NCBI RefSeq assembly: GCF_019900845.1
Contig: NZ_CP074570.1
Location: 2,418,001-2,482,000 of the forward strand
DNA: 64,000 nt
Direction of reading: 5' to 3'
From: Paraneptunicella aestuarii
GTDB taxonomy: Bacteria; Pseudomonadota; Gammaproteobacteria; Enterobacterales; Alteromonadaceae
The position numbers and the translations under genes were made by a program. A model generated the notes under the pieces. That model was not told the origin of the DNA. It worked only from the letters and a program-made list of their open reading frames with translations, and made no database searches. Every line of letters starts with the position of its first letter. Within the stretch, counting starts at the first letter, position 1. Below are positions 25,979 through 34,805 of this stretch, piece after piece.

Positions 25979-27559
25979 ATGAAAAACCTAAATACCAAAG
26001 TTGTAGGATTGGGCGTATCTGCTCTTTCTTTAGTTGCAGCCAGTGTAATGGCCGCAGGTATTGAACATGTAGGAACGTCATACGAAGCCCCTGCCCTTAA
26101 ACTGGTTGGTGCAAACGGCAATGCAAGCGAACAGAAGCAATACATCGTTGTATTTAAAGAAGGTGCTCAAAACCTTGCTAACGAAGGCGAGTCTCGCACT
26201 GGTCAACTAAACTCTATCAGCGCTGCTGGCGGTAAGTTCATTAACTCTATCCGTGGTCAACGTATGGCTGTTGCCAAGCTTGACAAAAAGGCTTACAACG
26301 CGCTGATTAACGACAGAAATGTTGAAACTATCTCTGAAGACCCTAAGCGTTACCTGATGGCTCAAACAGCACCATTCGGTATTGCGATGGTTCAAGCTGA
26401 CCAACTGTCTCAGCCTAACAAAACTGCACGTAAAGTATGTATCATTGATACTGGTTATTCTTTGGGCCATGAAGACTTGCCTACTGATGTAACGGGTCAG
26501 GCAAACAACAGTCAGGTTGGTAGCTGGAACAACGACGGTCATGGTCACGGTTCTCACGTTGCGGGTACTATCGCTGGTTTAGATAACACTGTAGGTGTTG
26601 TGGGCGTATATCCTGATGCAGACCTGCATATCGTTAAAATCTTTAACGATTCTGGTAGCTGGACTTCAGCATCTGACCTGATCACTGGTATGCAACAGTG
26701 TGCGGACGCTGGCGCAAACGTAATCAGCATGAGCTTGGGTGGTGGCGCAGCTTCTACTGCAGAAGAAACTGCGGTAAATAATCTGGTTAGCCAAGGCATC
26801 CTATTGATCGCAGCTGCGGGTAACGATGGTAACAGCACCATGTCTTACCCAGCATCTTACGACGGCATCATGTCTGTTGCTGCGGTAGACTCTTCTTCAA
26901 ATGTTGCGTCTTTCTCTCAATACAACAGCCAAGTTGAAATTGCAGCTCCTGGTGTAGCGGTTAACTCAACTTTGCCTGGTAATACTTATGCAGCATGGAG
27001 CGGTACTTCCATGGCAACGCCTCACGTTTCTGGTGTTGCAGCATTGGTTTGGTCTTTCTTCCAACAATGTACTAACGAGCAAATCCGTGAAGCATTGCAA
27101 GCAACTGCACAAGATCGTGGCGCGTCTGGTAAAGACAACTTCTACGGCTGGGGTATTGTAAAAGCGCAAGACGCTTACGATTACCTGAACACTTGGGGCT
27201 GTGACGGCGATCCTGCATTCCCACCAACGGGGGGCGGCGGTGGCGGCGGTACTGTTGATCCAGTATCTGGCACCTTGACTAAACTAAGCGGCAGAACTGG
27301 TGCTTGGGACAACTATACATTAGACGTTCCAGATGGCGCAGCAGTCCTGAATGTAAACATTTCAGGTGGTTCTGGTGATGCAGACCTATACGTCAAGTAT
27401 GGTTCTCAACCTACTTCCAGCAACTATGACTGCCGTCCTTACCTGACTGGCAACAACGAATCTTGTACTTTTGCAAGCCCAGCAGCTGGCACTTATCATG
27501 TTAGCTTGTACGCTTACGCAAGATACAGAAACGTGACTATGAACTACAGCTACGAGTAA
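25979..27559 (+). CDS. Secreted subtilisin-like serine protease with PPC domain (copy 2)
   Basis: 526 residues with the same layout as copy 1: signal peptide (ends near SVMAAG), propeptide (KQYIVVFKEG), S8 domain with triad motifs VCIIDTGYS, GHGHGSHVAGT and SGTSMATPHVSG, Gly-rich linker and PPC domain. The catalytic domains are nearly identical; the propeptides and PPC domains have diverged more. It is preceded by AACGAGAAAC and followed by its own terminator, so the two copies are probably expressed separately. Confidence 0.93.
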   Translation: MKNLNTKVVGLGVSALSLVAASVMAAGIEHVGTSYEAPALKLVGANGNASEQKQYIVVFKEGAQNLANEGESRTGQLNSISAAGGKFINSIRGQRMAVAKLDKKAYNALINDRNVETISEDPKRYLMAQTAPFGIAMVQADQLSQPNKTARKVCIIDTGYSLGHEDLPTDVTGQANNSQVGSWNNDGHGHGSHVAGTIAGLDNTVGVVGVYPDADLHIVKIFNDSGSWTSASDLITGMQQCADAGANVISMSLGGGAASTAEETAVNNLVSQGILLIAAAGNDGNSTMSYPASYDGIMSVAAVDSSSNVASFSQYNSQVEIAAPGVAVNSTLPGNTYAAWSGTSMATPHVSGVAALVWSFFQQCTNEQIREALQATAQDRGASGKDNFYGWGIVKAQDAYDYLNTWGCDGDPAFPPTGGGGGGGTVDPVSGTLTKLSGRTGAWDNYTLDVPDGAAVLNVNISGGSGDADLYVKYGSQPTSSNYDCRPYLTGNNESCTFASPAAGTYHVSLYAYARYRNVTMNYSYE

Positions 27560-27592
27560 TCGATACGCTAGCTTTATCGTTCATCAAATGAA

Positions 27593-27616
27593 GAAGCCCG
27601 GGAATTCCCGGGCTTC
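27593..27616. terminator. Intrinsic terminator of subtilase 2
   Basis: A perfect 24-bp palindrome with GAAGCCCGGGAA as its left arm, followed by TTTTG, 34 bp after the stop. The core is the same as the terminator of copy 1. Confidence 0.85.
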
Positions 27617-27685
27617 TTTTGTTTTTTACAAGTCATCCTGTTAGCGTCTGTCAGACCTTCTCAGTCAACGCAATTCCGTACTGCA

Positions 27686-28366
27686 TTAAACCTGTGAAAA
27701 CTGACGAATTAAATTGTGATAAACATGATGTAAATTGTCGAGTTGCTGGCGATTGGCGTTGCTATCTATTGCCAGACTTTGAATGGTTTGATCCAATTGA
27801 AATAGCGTTTGTCGCATAGATTGGTCTGTCACCAGACTTTGCATCCAGGTAATGGCCGCAATTCTTGTACCTTGAGTCACTGGCGTTACTTTGTGCAGGC
27901 TGCTGGAAGGATACACAATGGCATCTCCCGCCTGACATTTAACTCTATGCTCGCCAAATTCCGTGGCAATGACCAATTCCCCGCCCTGATATTCATCGGG
28001 CTCGCTGAGAAATAGCGTCATCGACATATCGCTGCGGATCACATCCTGACTATTCGGCAACCGCATAATCGCAGCATCAACATGGAAACCATAGGTTTCG
28101 TGCTCACTGTAGCGATTAAAACAAGGCGGAAATATTTTGTGTGGCAAGGCGGCAGACACCAATTTGGGTGTTGTCCCCATTTTGGCAAGGACGCCGTTTG
28201 CCAGTTGTTGTACCTGGGCGTCATTGGCATCTGCCTGACCGTTTTGTTTCACATCGGCGGCCATTCCCATGGCGGTTTGCTTACCGTCGTTCCACGGAAC
28301 CTGCTTAAGTGCAAAGCGATATTGATGCACTTCATCCTTGCTAAAAAATTGCTCAATAATAACCAT
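27686..28366 (-). CDS. piuC: PKHD-type Fe(II)/2-oxoglutarate hydroxylase (PiuC/YbiX)
   Basis: 226 residues. It contains the HxD...H iron triad (FHVDAAIMRL and SSSLHKVTPVTQGTR), with the 2-oxoglutarate-binding Arg in the last motif. It starts MVIIEQFFSKDEV, like YbiX/PiuC. These proteins are typically encoded next to Fiu/PiuA-type catecholate siderophore receptors and are iron-regulated; here the receptor gene is immediately upstream on the same strand. The substrate in this family is unsettled. It is likely co-transcribed with the receptor, although hairpins between them may reduce its expression. Confidence 0.88.
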   Translation of the reverse strand: MVIIEQFFSKDEVHQYRFALKQVPWNDGKQTAMGMAADVKQNGQADANDAQVQQLANGVLAKMGTTPKLVSAALPHKIFPPCFNRYSEHETYGFHVDAAIMRLPNSQDVIRSDMSMTLFLSEPDEYQGGELVIATEFGEHRVKCQAGDAIVYPSSSLHKVTPVTQGTRIAAITWMQSLVTDQSMRQTLFQLDQTIQSLAIDSNANRQQLDNLHHVYHNLIRQFSQV

Positions 28367-28392
28367 AATTCAATATTGCCTCAGAAATAAGA

Positions 28393-28414
28393 TAGGTGCC
28401 CTTTTAGGCACCTA
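28393..28414. terminator. Hairpin between receptor and PiuC genes
   Basis: TAGGTGCC / GGCACCTA with a 6-nt loop and only a weak T tract on the minus strand. A second small hairpin (CTAGAG / CTCTAG) lies at 28439-28454. They may act as partial terminators or 3'-end stabilisers within the operon. Confidence 0.5.
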
Positions 28415-28464
28415 CCGTTGTAATAATGGCTGTCATGACTAGAGCACGCTCTAGTGAAATCTGA

Positions 28465-30792
28465 TTAGAATTTCCAGGTCACTGTTCCACGAATACTACG
28501 CGCTTCACCAAGATACATAAAGGAACCGGAACGATATGCCGCAGTCCAGTATTCTTTGTCAGTGATGTTGCCAATGTTCAAGCCAAAGTTAATGTCTTCT
28601 GAGTAATAATAGTTAGCAAACACATCAAACACGGTATAGCTTGGTACAACAATGGAGTATTCACCCAGAGTCGAGTTGTATCCCGCTGCGGTATCGGGTT
28701 GACCACCGTACATTTCGCCCTGATAAGTCACCGATGCACCAAAGGCAAAACTGTCATTTGGCTGATAACGAAGCTGAGTATAGAAGCTTTCTTCTGCAAA
28801 GTTACTGAGCGCCAGGCCAATACTGTCTTCATTGAAGGAATCCAATACCTCAGAATCCATTTTTGTGGCACTTAACTGAATGCTCAAGGCTTCAGTAATC
28901 GCACCCGTCAATGAAATCTCAATCCCTTTGACTCTGTTTTCACCCGTATTCAGAGTACCCAATGATGAATAGGCATCACCGACACTTTCCATGACATCCG
29001 ATTTAGTGATTTGGAAAATTGCCGCAGTAGCAAGCAATTTGTCGTCGAACAACTGCCATTTAGTACCAATTTCAATGTTTTTAACGCGCTCAGGATCTGA
29101 CATCTGCACTTGATCCGGTGAACCACATAACCCACCGTAACCACAACTGCCACCCACATCCGACTCGCCACCATTGATATTGGTCGCGGTGCTGTATGTC
29201 AGGTAAATGTTGCCATCTTCGACAATCTTGTACACAAGGCCAATGTGACCATTGAACAAGTCGTCAGAATATTCATAAATAGCGCTATTGCCACCGCTAA
29301 GTACATCATTCTTATACTCAAAGCTATCGTTACGCAGACCAAAGAAAAGATCAGCGTCTTCAGACAGGCTCAACGTATTCATGAAATACAAAGAGGTGGT
29401 TTCAATATCCGATTGTGCATCAGGAGCACCGCGCTCAAAACTGCGTTGCATTAACCCTCGCAAGTTTTCAACCACATTACCGTTGCCATCCAGTGCACAG
29501 AATCCCTCAGTTACGCCACGACGACCAGCAACAAGACAATTAGACTGTCCCTGGGTTGTTATGTTGTAAACACCGTTATCAACAGATTCATCCGAATAAT
29601 CAAACCCAAAGACCCACTTGCTTGGCATGGACGCAATGCTTGTTTCCCAGAACAAATTGAACTGAGTCGCCACATAATCCACTTCTTGCCACCCCTGATG
29701 GGTACTCAAAGTTATGGTCGCAGCGCCAGGAGCAACAGTATCACTGGCATCACGATTGGAACCACGAGCTCCCGTGGTAATGTAACCATTGTTGGTTTTA
29801 CCCACACGAGTCGCGTTGTAAAAACGCCAGTTATCATTGATGTCGTAATGGGTTCGCAACGTTAAAGCCGTTACTTCAGTGTCAAGAAAGTCTTCGTTCT
29901 GCGCATAAACAGGAATGTTGCTAATGGGCTTACGAGCCTGAGAATCAAAGTAACTGCCAAGATCCGGAACATCTTCAGCATTGAGATAGTAAACATCACC
30001 AATGAAGGACAGCTTGTCGGTCGCTTCGGTGTAACCCGAAAGTAACAAACCCTGACGAGAACGCTCAATACCGTCACGATCGGGGATGGTTTCATCGGCT
30101 TGCAATACATTGATACGAATGGCGTTGTTTTCATTAATAGCAATGTTACTGTCCAATACAACGCGATAGTGTTCGTCAGAACCAATGCTGGCATCGACAC
30201 GGTTAAAATCAAAATTTGGGGAAGCCTGTTTTGTGATGCTGTTAACTGCACCGCCGGAAGAACCGCGCCCCGCAAATGTTGCACTTGGGCCTTTGGTGAT
30301 CTCGATTTGCTCTGAAGCAAAACTTTCACGAGTGGTCATGCCTGGATCTCGCAATCCATCAACAAATACATCGCTACGAGCTTCATGACCACGAATAATA
30401 TATCGGTCACCAAATGCGTTACCGTTTTCTCCCGTGCCCAAAGTAATACCGGCTTGAGCCGACAGCACTTCTTTTAAATCAGATTTGCCTGAATCCTGTA
30501 GTTGCTGTTGCGTTAAAATTTGCAGTGTTTGAGGCAAATCAGCCAAATCGGCAAGCCGACGTTCATCACCTGAGCGTTCAGCACGATAAGGAGACAGTGC
30601 GTTGCCATACACTTCAATCAGCTCAATTTGCTTGCTGTCATCTTTTTTATTTACACATACAGCAGCATTGTTTTGCTTACCTTTGTCTGTGCAAAGGTCG
30701 TTACTCTCCGCCCCCGCTAGTGTTGGAGCGGCAGCCAATGCTACTAATAGAGCCTGTGATCCCAATGTTCGGGTGGTTTTAGAGTGTGTCAA
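28465..30792 (-). CDS. TonB-dependent siderophore receptor
   Basis: 775 residues from a TTG at 30792 with GGAG 7 nt upstream; this start gives a normal signal peptide (MTHSKTTRTLGSQALLVALA to TLAGA), whereas a GTG at 30864 would put 24 extra residues before it. The plug domain follows the TonB-box region (IELIEVYGN) with QTLQILTQQQLQDSGKSDLK and EITKGPSATFAGRGSSGG, then a 22-strand-type barrel ending in GTVTWKF. The PiuC neighbour and Fur box suggest a catecholate-type ferric siderophore. It is in the outer membrane. Confidence 0.92.
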   Translation of the reverse strand: MTHSKTTRTLGSQALLVALAAAPTLAGAESNDLCTDKGKQNNAAVCVNKKDDSKQIELIEVYGNALSPYRAERSGDERRLADLADLPQTLQILTQQQLQDSGKSDLKEVLSAQAGITLGTGENGNAFGDRYIIRGHEARSDVFVDGLRDPGMTTRESFASEQIEITKGPSATFAGRGSSGGAVNSITKQASPNFDFNRVDASIGSDEHYRVVLDSNIAINENNAIRINVLQADETIPDRDGIERSRQGLLLSGYTEATDKLSFIGDVYYLNAEDVPDLGSYFDSQARKPISNIPVYAQNEDFLDTEVTALTLRTHYDINDNWRFYNATRVGKTNNGYITTGARGSNRDASDTVAPGAATITLSTHQGWQEVDYVATQFNLFWETSIASMPSKWVFGFDYSDESVDNGVYNITTQGQSNCLVAGRRGVTEGFCALDGNGNVVENLRGLMQRSFERGAPDAQSDIETTSLYFMNTLSLSEDADLFFGLRNDSFEYKNDVLSGGNSAIYEYSDDLFNGHIGLVYKIVEDGNIYLTYSTATNINGGESDVGGSCGYGGLCGSPDQVQMSDPERVKNIEIGTKWQLFDDKLLATAAIFQITKSDVMESVGDAYSSLGTLNTGENRVKGIEISLTGAITEALSIQLSATKMDSEVLDSFNEDSIGLALSNFAEESFYTQLRYQPNDSFAFGASVTYQGEMYGGQPDTAAGYNSTLGEYSIVVPSYTVFDVFANYYYSEDINFGLNIGNITDKEYWTAAYRSGSFMYLGEARSIRGTVTWKF

Positions 30793-30865
30793 GTGTGTAC
30801 TCCGATTGCAGTATGATGAAAATTTCACGTGGAGTATAAGCAGAGATTTATAAAATGTATACACA

Positions 30866-30884
30866 AATGATAACTATTATCATT
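30866..30884. promoter_or_regulatory. Fur box
   Basis: AATGATAACTATTATCATT is a near-perfect 19-bp palindrome matching the Fur consensus. It lies 73 bp upstream of the receptor start, so iron repression of receptor and piuC is expected. Confidence 0.85.
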
Positions 30885-31370
30885 CGCATAAGTATCAATA
30901 TGACTTAACAGTAACAATAAGACTCCTCTTTATGAATTTATGAACAACATGAGCCTTGGTGTCGTTATGCCTACTACCTTAATGCTCATTCAAGCTAACT
31001 GCTCATTCCAATCTGATAGTCCCATAAGCACTGATCAATCAGGATGCCAGTGCCGATTCCTACCTAAATCCCTTTTATGTTCAAAATTCAACCTATTGAT
31101 ATTAATCATAATTTTCACTGTATAAATGGCTAGGGCTAAATCGCCCTACTGTGTCACAAAGCGCCCAATTTGCATTTAACCCGTATTTTTTCTCGCCTAA
31201 GGTGCAATTGTTTATTTTTTAATAGGGCATTTTGGCCTCAGAACAAAAAACAAACAGTTTTTTATTTCCTTTAAATTCAATAAGTTAAATAGGTTTCAGG
31301 TTGGCACGATTTGTGAGTGTATGAGGGTTGGTTACAAGCCTACTGCAACAACTTAATCGGATCTAAAAAC
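30885..31370. other. Gap between the receptor and the T6SS cluster
   Basis: 486 bp with no credible gene; the short open frames have no ribosome site. It contains the sigma-54-like element at 31301 near its right end. No terminator or RNA is clear. Confidence 0.4.
31301..31317 (+). promoter_or_regulatory. Sigma-54-like promoter element before the T6SS cluster
   Basis: TTGGCACG at 31301-31308 is a perfect -24 element. At the proper distance the -12 position reads GTGAG rather than TTGCA, so the diagnostic GC is GA. It lies about 55 bp upstream of the first T6SS gene. Sigma-54 drives T6SS operons in several Vibrio species, which supports the idea, but the -12 mismatch lowers confidence. Confidence 0.35.
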
Positions 31371-31610
31371 ATGGCATCACAACCAGTTATCGTCGAAAAC
31401 ATTGCCATGGAAATAAAAGAATATTTCCAGGGTAACCCTAATGCTGGGGACACGGTGGATGGGATAGCAAATTGGTGGGTCACCAAACAAAGCTTGAACA
31501 ACGCCAAAGATCTCGTGCAGCAAGCCCTTGAGTTCCTGGTAGCGAAAGGTGAATTGCATAAACGAGTCTACGGAGGACGCGTCATATATGTTCGAGAAGC
31601 ACTTCACTAG
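31371..31610 (+). CDS. Small winged-helix-like protein at the head of the T6SS operon
   Basis: 79 residues from the ATG at 31371; an upstream in-frame start at 31317 would add 18 residues with no good ribosome site. The pattern GIANWWVTKQSLNNAKDLVQ, ALEFLVAKGELHKR, GGRVIYVRE looks like a minimal winged helix with a beta wing. It lies 46 bp before the sheath gene on the same strand. Small proteins of this shape occur beside some T6SS clusters; a structural or regulatory role is possible but not known to me. Confidence 0.7.
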   Translation: MASQPVIVENIAMEIKEYFQGNPNAGDTVDGIANWWVTKQSLNNAKDLVQQALEFLVAKGELHKRVYGGRVIYVREALH

Positions 31611-31656
31611 TGCCTGGAACATGTACGCTAAGTTTAATTAAACGGAGGCTAGTCGA

Positions 31657-33816
31657 ATGTCGAATAGCATACAACACAAACTGAGTAGAGTACGCCCTCC
31701 CAGGGTTCAAATCACATACGATGTTGAAACGGGGGGAGCGATTGAGAAGAAGGAACTCCCTTTTATAGTAGGGATTATCGCACCACTATCAGCGAAATCT
31801 GATAAGAAAATGCCACCATTGCGTGACAGAAAAATGGTGCAAATAGACCGCGACAATTTCAACAAAGTCATGGAATCCATTGAGCCGCGACTCAAGTACA
31901 GTGTTCCTAATACACTGCCAGGAGAAAAGGAACCAATGCAGGTAAACGTTGCGTTTCACCACATTGACGATTTCGATCCTGTTGCAGTGGTTAATCGCGT
32001 ACCGAAACTAAAAGCGCTTTATGATGAACGCAGCAGACTGCGTGACTTCCTGGCCAAATTAGACGGTAACGACGGATTAAATAACATTCTGGTTAATATC
32101 TTGAAAGACAAAGATAAACTGGATGCCATTAAAGCAGTCATCGACGGCGCTAAAGAAACATTAGCGGCAAATCGCGAGAAACTTGCGAAAAGCGAACTGG
32201 ATCAGAAAGCCTACGATGACGCAACACTGGAGTTGTTCAAAGATGAACTGGCAGACGGTAAAGACATCAACAGTATGTTAACCGACGGCCAATTGATTTT
32301 GGATCAACCACAAAAGCCTTATGCGTTAGAACTGATTGCAGAATATGTGACTCAGATCCTGGCTAATGACGATCTTATCCCGAAAGCTGAAGGTAAAGAT
32401 GCCCCTGACTATAACATCGGTGGCATGATCACAACACGTATCGCGCAAAAAGATAAAGTCATCAGCCGACAGTTAAACCACATTATCCATCATGATGAAT
32501 TCCAGGCTCTGGAAGGCAGCTGGCGTGGTTTACACTTCCTGGTAATGAACACTGAAACCAGCACCAAGTTGAAGTTGAAATTGTTGAACGTGTCATACGA
32601 CGACCTTTACAAAGACTTGGATAAAGCGGTTGAGTTTGATCAAAGCGCCCTATTCAAAATCGTTTATGAAGAAGAATACGGTACATTTGGTGGCGAACCC
32701 TACAGTGTACTGATTGGTGACTACCAATTAGGCCGTACAGCCCGAGACATCAAGTTCCTGGAAATGATCAGCGGTGTTGCAGCAGCAGCTCACGCCCCAT
32801 TCATTGCCTCAGCTTACGCGAAACTGTTTGACCTGGAAGATTACGCCAACCTGTACAAACCAAGAGATCTGAGCAAGATCTTCGAAAGTGCCGAGCTAAT
32901 CAAATGGCGTTCGTTCCGTGAAACAGAAGATTCACGCTACGTTACCCTGACCTTACCTCGCGTTATGCTTCGCTTACCTTATCATCATGAAAACAACCCG
33001 GTTGAAGGTATCTACTTCGACGAAGATGTTGCAGTAAACCTGTATAAAACCGACGATGATGGCAATCTGGTACTTGAAGGTGGCAAACCGGTTTGGGTTC
33101 TGGACAAAGACGACGACGGCATTGAGTTCGAGAAAACCATTAAGCAAGTTGATGCTCGCAAGATTTTGTGGGGCAACCCGGCTTATATTCTTGGACAACG
33201 TATCACCAACGCTTTCTCACTGCACGGCTGGACTGCCGCTATTCGTGGTGTTGAAGGTGGTGGATTGGTTGAAGGCTTACCTGCCTATACCTTTGAAACC
33301 GAAAACGGTGACATCGATCTAACCTGCCCGACTGAAGTGTCTATTACTGACCGTCGTGAGAAGGAATTGAACGACTTGGGCTTCATGGCTATTTGTCACT
33401 GTAAAGGTACGGATAAAGCCGCCTTCTTCGGTGGTCAAAGCACCAACAAGCCAAAACAATATCTGACTGACAGTGCAACGGCAAATGCGCGCATTTCGTC
33501 CATGTTGCCATACGTTATGTCAGCCTCTCGTTTTGCTCACTACATCAAGGTATTGATGCGCGAGAAGATTGGTAGCTTCATGACTCGTCAAAACGTTGAA
33601 GCTTACCTGAACACATGGATTGCTCAATATGTATTGCTGGATGACACTCCACCTCAACATATCAAGGCTAAATATCCATTACGTGAAGCTCGCATTAACG
33701 TCACCGACGTACCAGGGAAGCCGGGAGCATACCGTGCCACGGTATTCTTGAAACCTCATTTTCAGTTAGAAGAACTCTCCACCTCGATTCGTCTGGTGGC
33801 AGATCTTCCTTCCTGA
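31657..33816 (+). CDS. tssBC: T6SS contractile sheath protein, TssB-TssC fusion
   Basis: 719 residues in one uninterrupted frame. Residues 1-165 are TssB/VipA (RVQITYDVETGGAIEKKELP, KMPPLRDRKMVQIDRDNF, DDFDPVAVV). About 165-240 is a charged helical linker (LDAIKAVIDGAKETLAANRE). About 240-719 is TssC/VipB (HHDEFQALEGSWRGLHFLV, YSVLIGDYQLGR, RFAHYIKVLMREKIGSF, EARINVTDVPGKPGAYRATV). In most systems these are two proteins that assemble 1:1. The TssC part also has an insert of about 35 residues at NLYKTDDDGNLVLEGGKP. A ribosome site (GGAGG) precedes the start. It forms the contractile sheath in the cytoplasm. Confidence 0.93.
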   Translation: MSNSIQHKLSRVRPPRVQITYDVETGGAIEKKELPFIVGIIAPLSAKSDKKMPPLRDRKMVQIDRDNFNKVMESIEPRLKYSVPNTLPGEKEPMQVNVAFHHIDDFDPVAVVNRVPKLKALYDERSRLRDFLAKLDGNDGLNNILVNILKDKDKLDAIKAVIDGAKETLAANREKLAKSELDQKAYDDATLELFKDELADGKDINSMLTDGQLILDQPQKPYALELIAEYVTQILANDDLIPKAEGKDAPDYNIGGMITTRIAQKDKVISRQLNHIIHHDEFQALEGSWRGLHFLVMNTETSTKLKLKLLNVSYDDLYKDLDKAVEFDQSALFKIVYEEEYGTFGGEPYSVLIGDYQLGRTARDIKFLEMISGVAAAAHAPFIASAYAKLFDLEDYANLYKPRDLSKIFESAELIKWRSFRETEDSRYVTLTLPRVMLRLPYHHENNPVEGIYFDEDVAVNLYKTDDDGNLVLEGGKPVWVLDKDDDGIEFEKTIKQVDARKILWGNPAYILGQRITNAFSLHGWTAAIRGVEGGGLVEGLPAYTFETENGDIDLTCPTEVSITDRREKELNDLGFMAICHCKGTDKAAFFGGQSTNKPKQYLTDSATANARISSMLPYVMSASRFAHYIKVLMREKIGSFMTRQNVEAYLNTWIAQYVLLDDTPPQHIKAKYPLREARINVTDVPGKPGAYRATVFLKPHFQLEELSTSIRLVADLPS

Positions 33817-33840
33817 TCAACAAATTAAGAGGAATAGATT

Positions 33841-34386
33841 ATGGATTTAGTACTGTTAAAACCCGGTCTTTCAGACTTGGCTGGAGCCAGTTTGATTGAC
33901 GGTGATTTGGTTGATGCGGGAGATGATCTGTCAGGTTGTATTGAGCTGGTATCCATGCACTTTGGCATGAAACAGCAAATGACGACTGATGTTAGTAACT
34001 CTGCTCGTACCTCTGGTCGTCCAGTGTTAAACGACATCACAGCAGTAAAGTATCTGGATAAAACATCCCCGCTACTTTACAAACACTGTTTGTCTGCAAC
34101 ACCTATTGACGATGGCTCTGAGCCAACACAAATTTTCTTGTGTCGTAACGCCAATATGGACGGAGACGGTAACAGCATCATTGGTAACATCATGACAGTT
34201 AAGCTGTACAACTGCATGATCAGCTCGGTAGAAGCGCAATCGCATCCAAACGATATGGCGACTGAGCAAATTACCTTGAACTTTACCGATATCGAGTGGA
34301 CAACCTCTCATCAGGATAGCCAAGCTCTTATTACGGGTAGCTTCGTTTACTCCTGGAGTGTTGCTCGTAATAGAGGTCCGATGTAA
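33841..34386 (+). CDS. hcp: T6SS tube protein Hcp
   Basis: 181 residues. Hcp-family beta barrel features: IELVSMHFGMKQQM, the YLDKTSPLLYKHCL segment and a C-terminal strand SFVYSWSVARNRG. It is slightly longer than the usual 160-172. It stacks as hexameric rings into the expelled inner tube and can carry effectors. It follows the sheath gene by 24 bp with AGAGGAATAG as ribosome site. Its stop shares one base with the TssE start. Confidence 0.9.
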   Translation: MDLVLLKPGLSDLAGASLIDGDLVDAGDDLSGCIELVSMHFGMKQQMTTDVSNSARTSGRPVLNDITAVKYLDKTSPLLYKHCLSATPIDDGSEPTQIFLCRNANMDGDGNSIIGNIMTVKLYNCMISSVEAQSHPNDMATEQITLNFTDIEWTTSHQDSQALITGSFVYSWSVARNRGPM

Positions 34387-34805
34387 TGCAGCGCTTCCTC
34401 TTTGATAGATTATGCGCACCTTTGCAACCCGAGCCGACTGATGAGTTCAGTCAGCTTGCGTTGCTGCGCCAATCTATCACTGAGGAGCTACAGAGATTGG
34501 TCTCGGGAAGAGCCTATTTCGATGGCATTAAACCAGGATATATGGGACATAAGTCTGTGCTCAATTGGGGCATAGACAGTCCTGTAGATTTTGGGAATAA
34601 CTATGGCGATGCCAAAATTCTGATGGATCAGATTCTGGAATTAATCAGGGCTTTCGAGCCACGGATTATTAATCCCAAAGTGCAACTACGTAAAACCAAT
34701 AATCAATTATCACCCGCCGCAGTAGAGATCTCCGGTCAGATTAAAGTTGATCGCATTTCAGCGCCGTTTAATCACAAAATCAGTTTTAGCGGAGCCAGAC
34801 AATGA
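34386..34805 (+). CDS. tssE: T6SS baseplate protein TssE (gp25-like)
   Basis: 139 residues of the GPW/gp25 family: FDRLCAPL, SVLNWGID, FEPRIINPKVQL. TssE is the baseplate wedge part that connects to the sheath. The start overlaps the Hcp stop, and the gene ends 4 nt inside tssF, showing tight translational coupling. Confidence 0.9.
   Translation: MQRFLFDRLCAPLQPEPTDEFSQLALLRQSITEELQRLVSGRAYFDGIKPGYMGHKSVLNWGIDSPVDFGNNYGDAKILMDQILELIRAFEPRIINPKVQLRKTNNQLSPAAVEISGQIKVDRISAPFNHKISFSGARQ

Noticed and set aside
30940..31125. Short plus-strand open frame (61 codons) between the receptor and the T6SS genes.
   Set aside because: No ribosome site, no recognisable composition, and no link to either neighbour.
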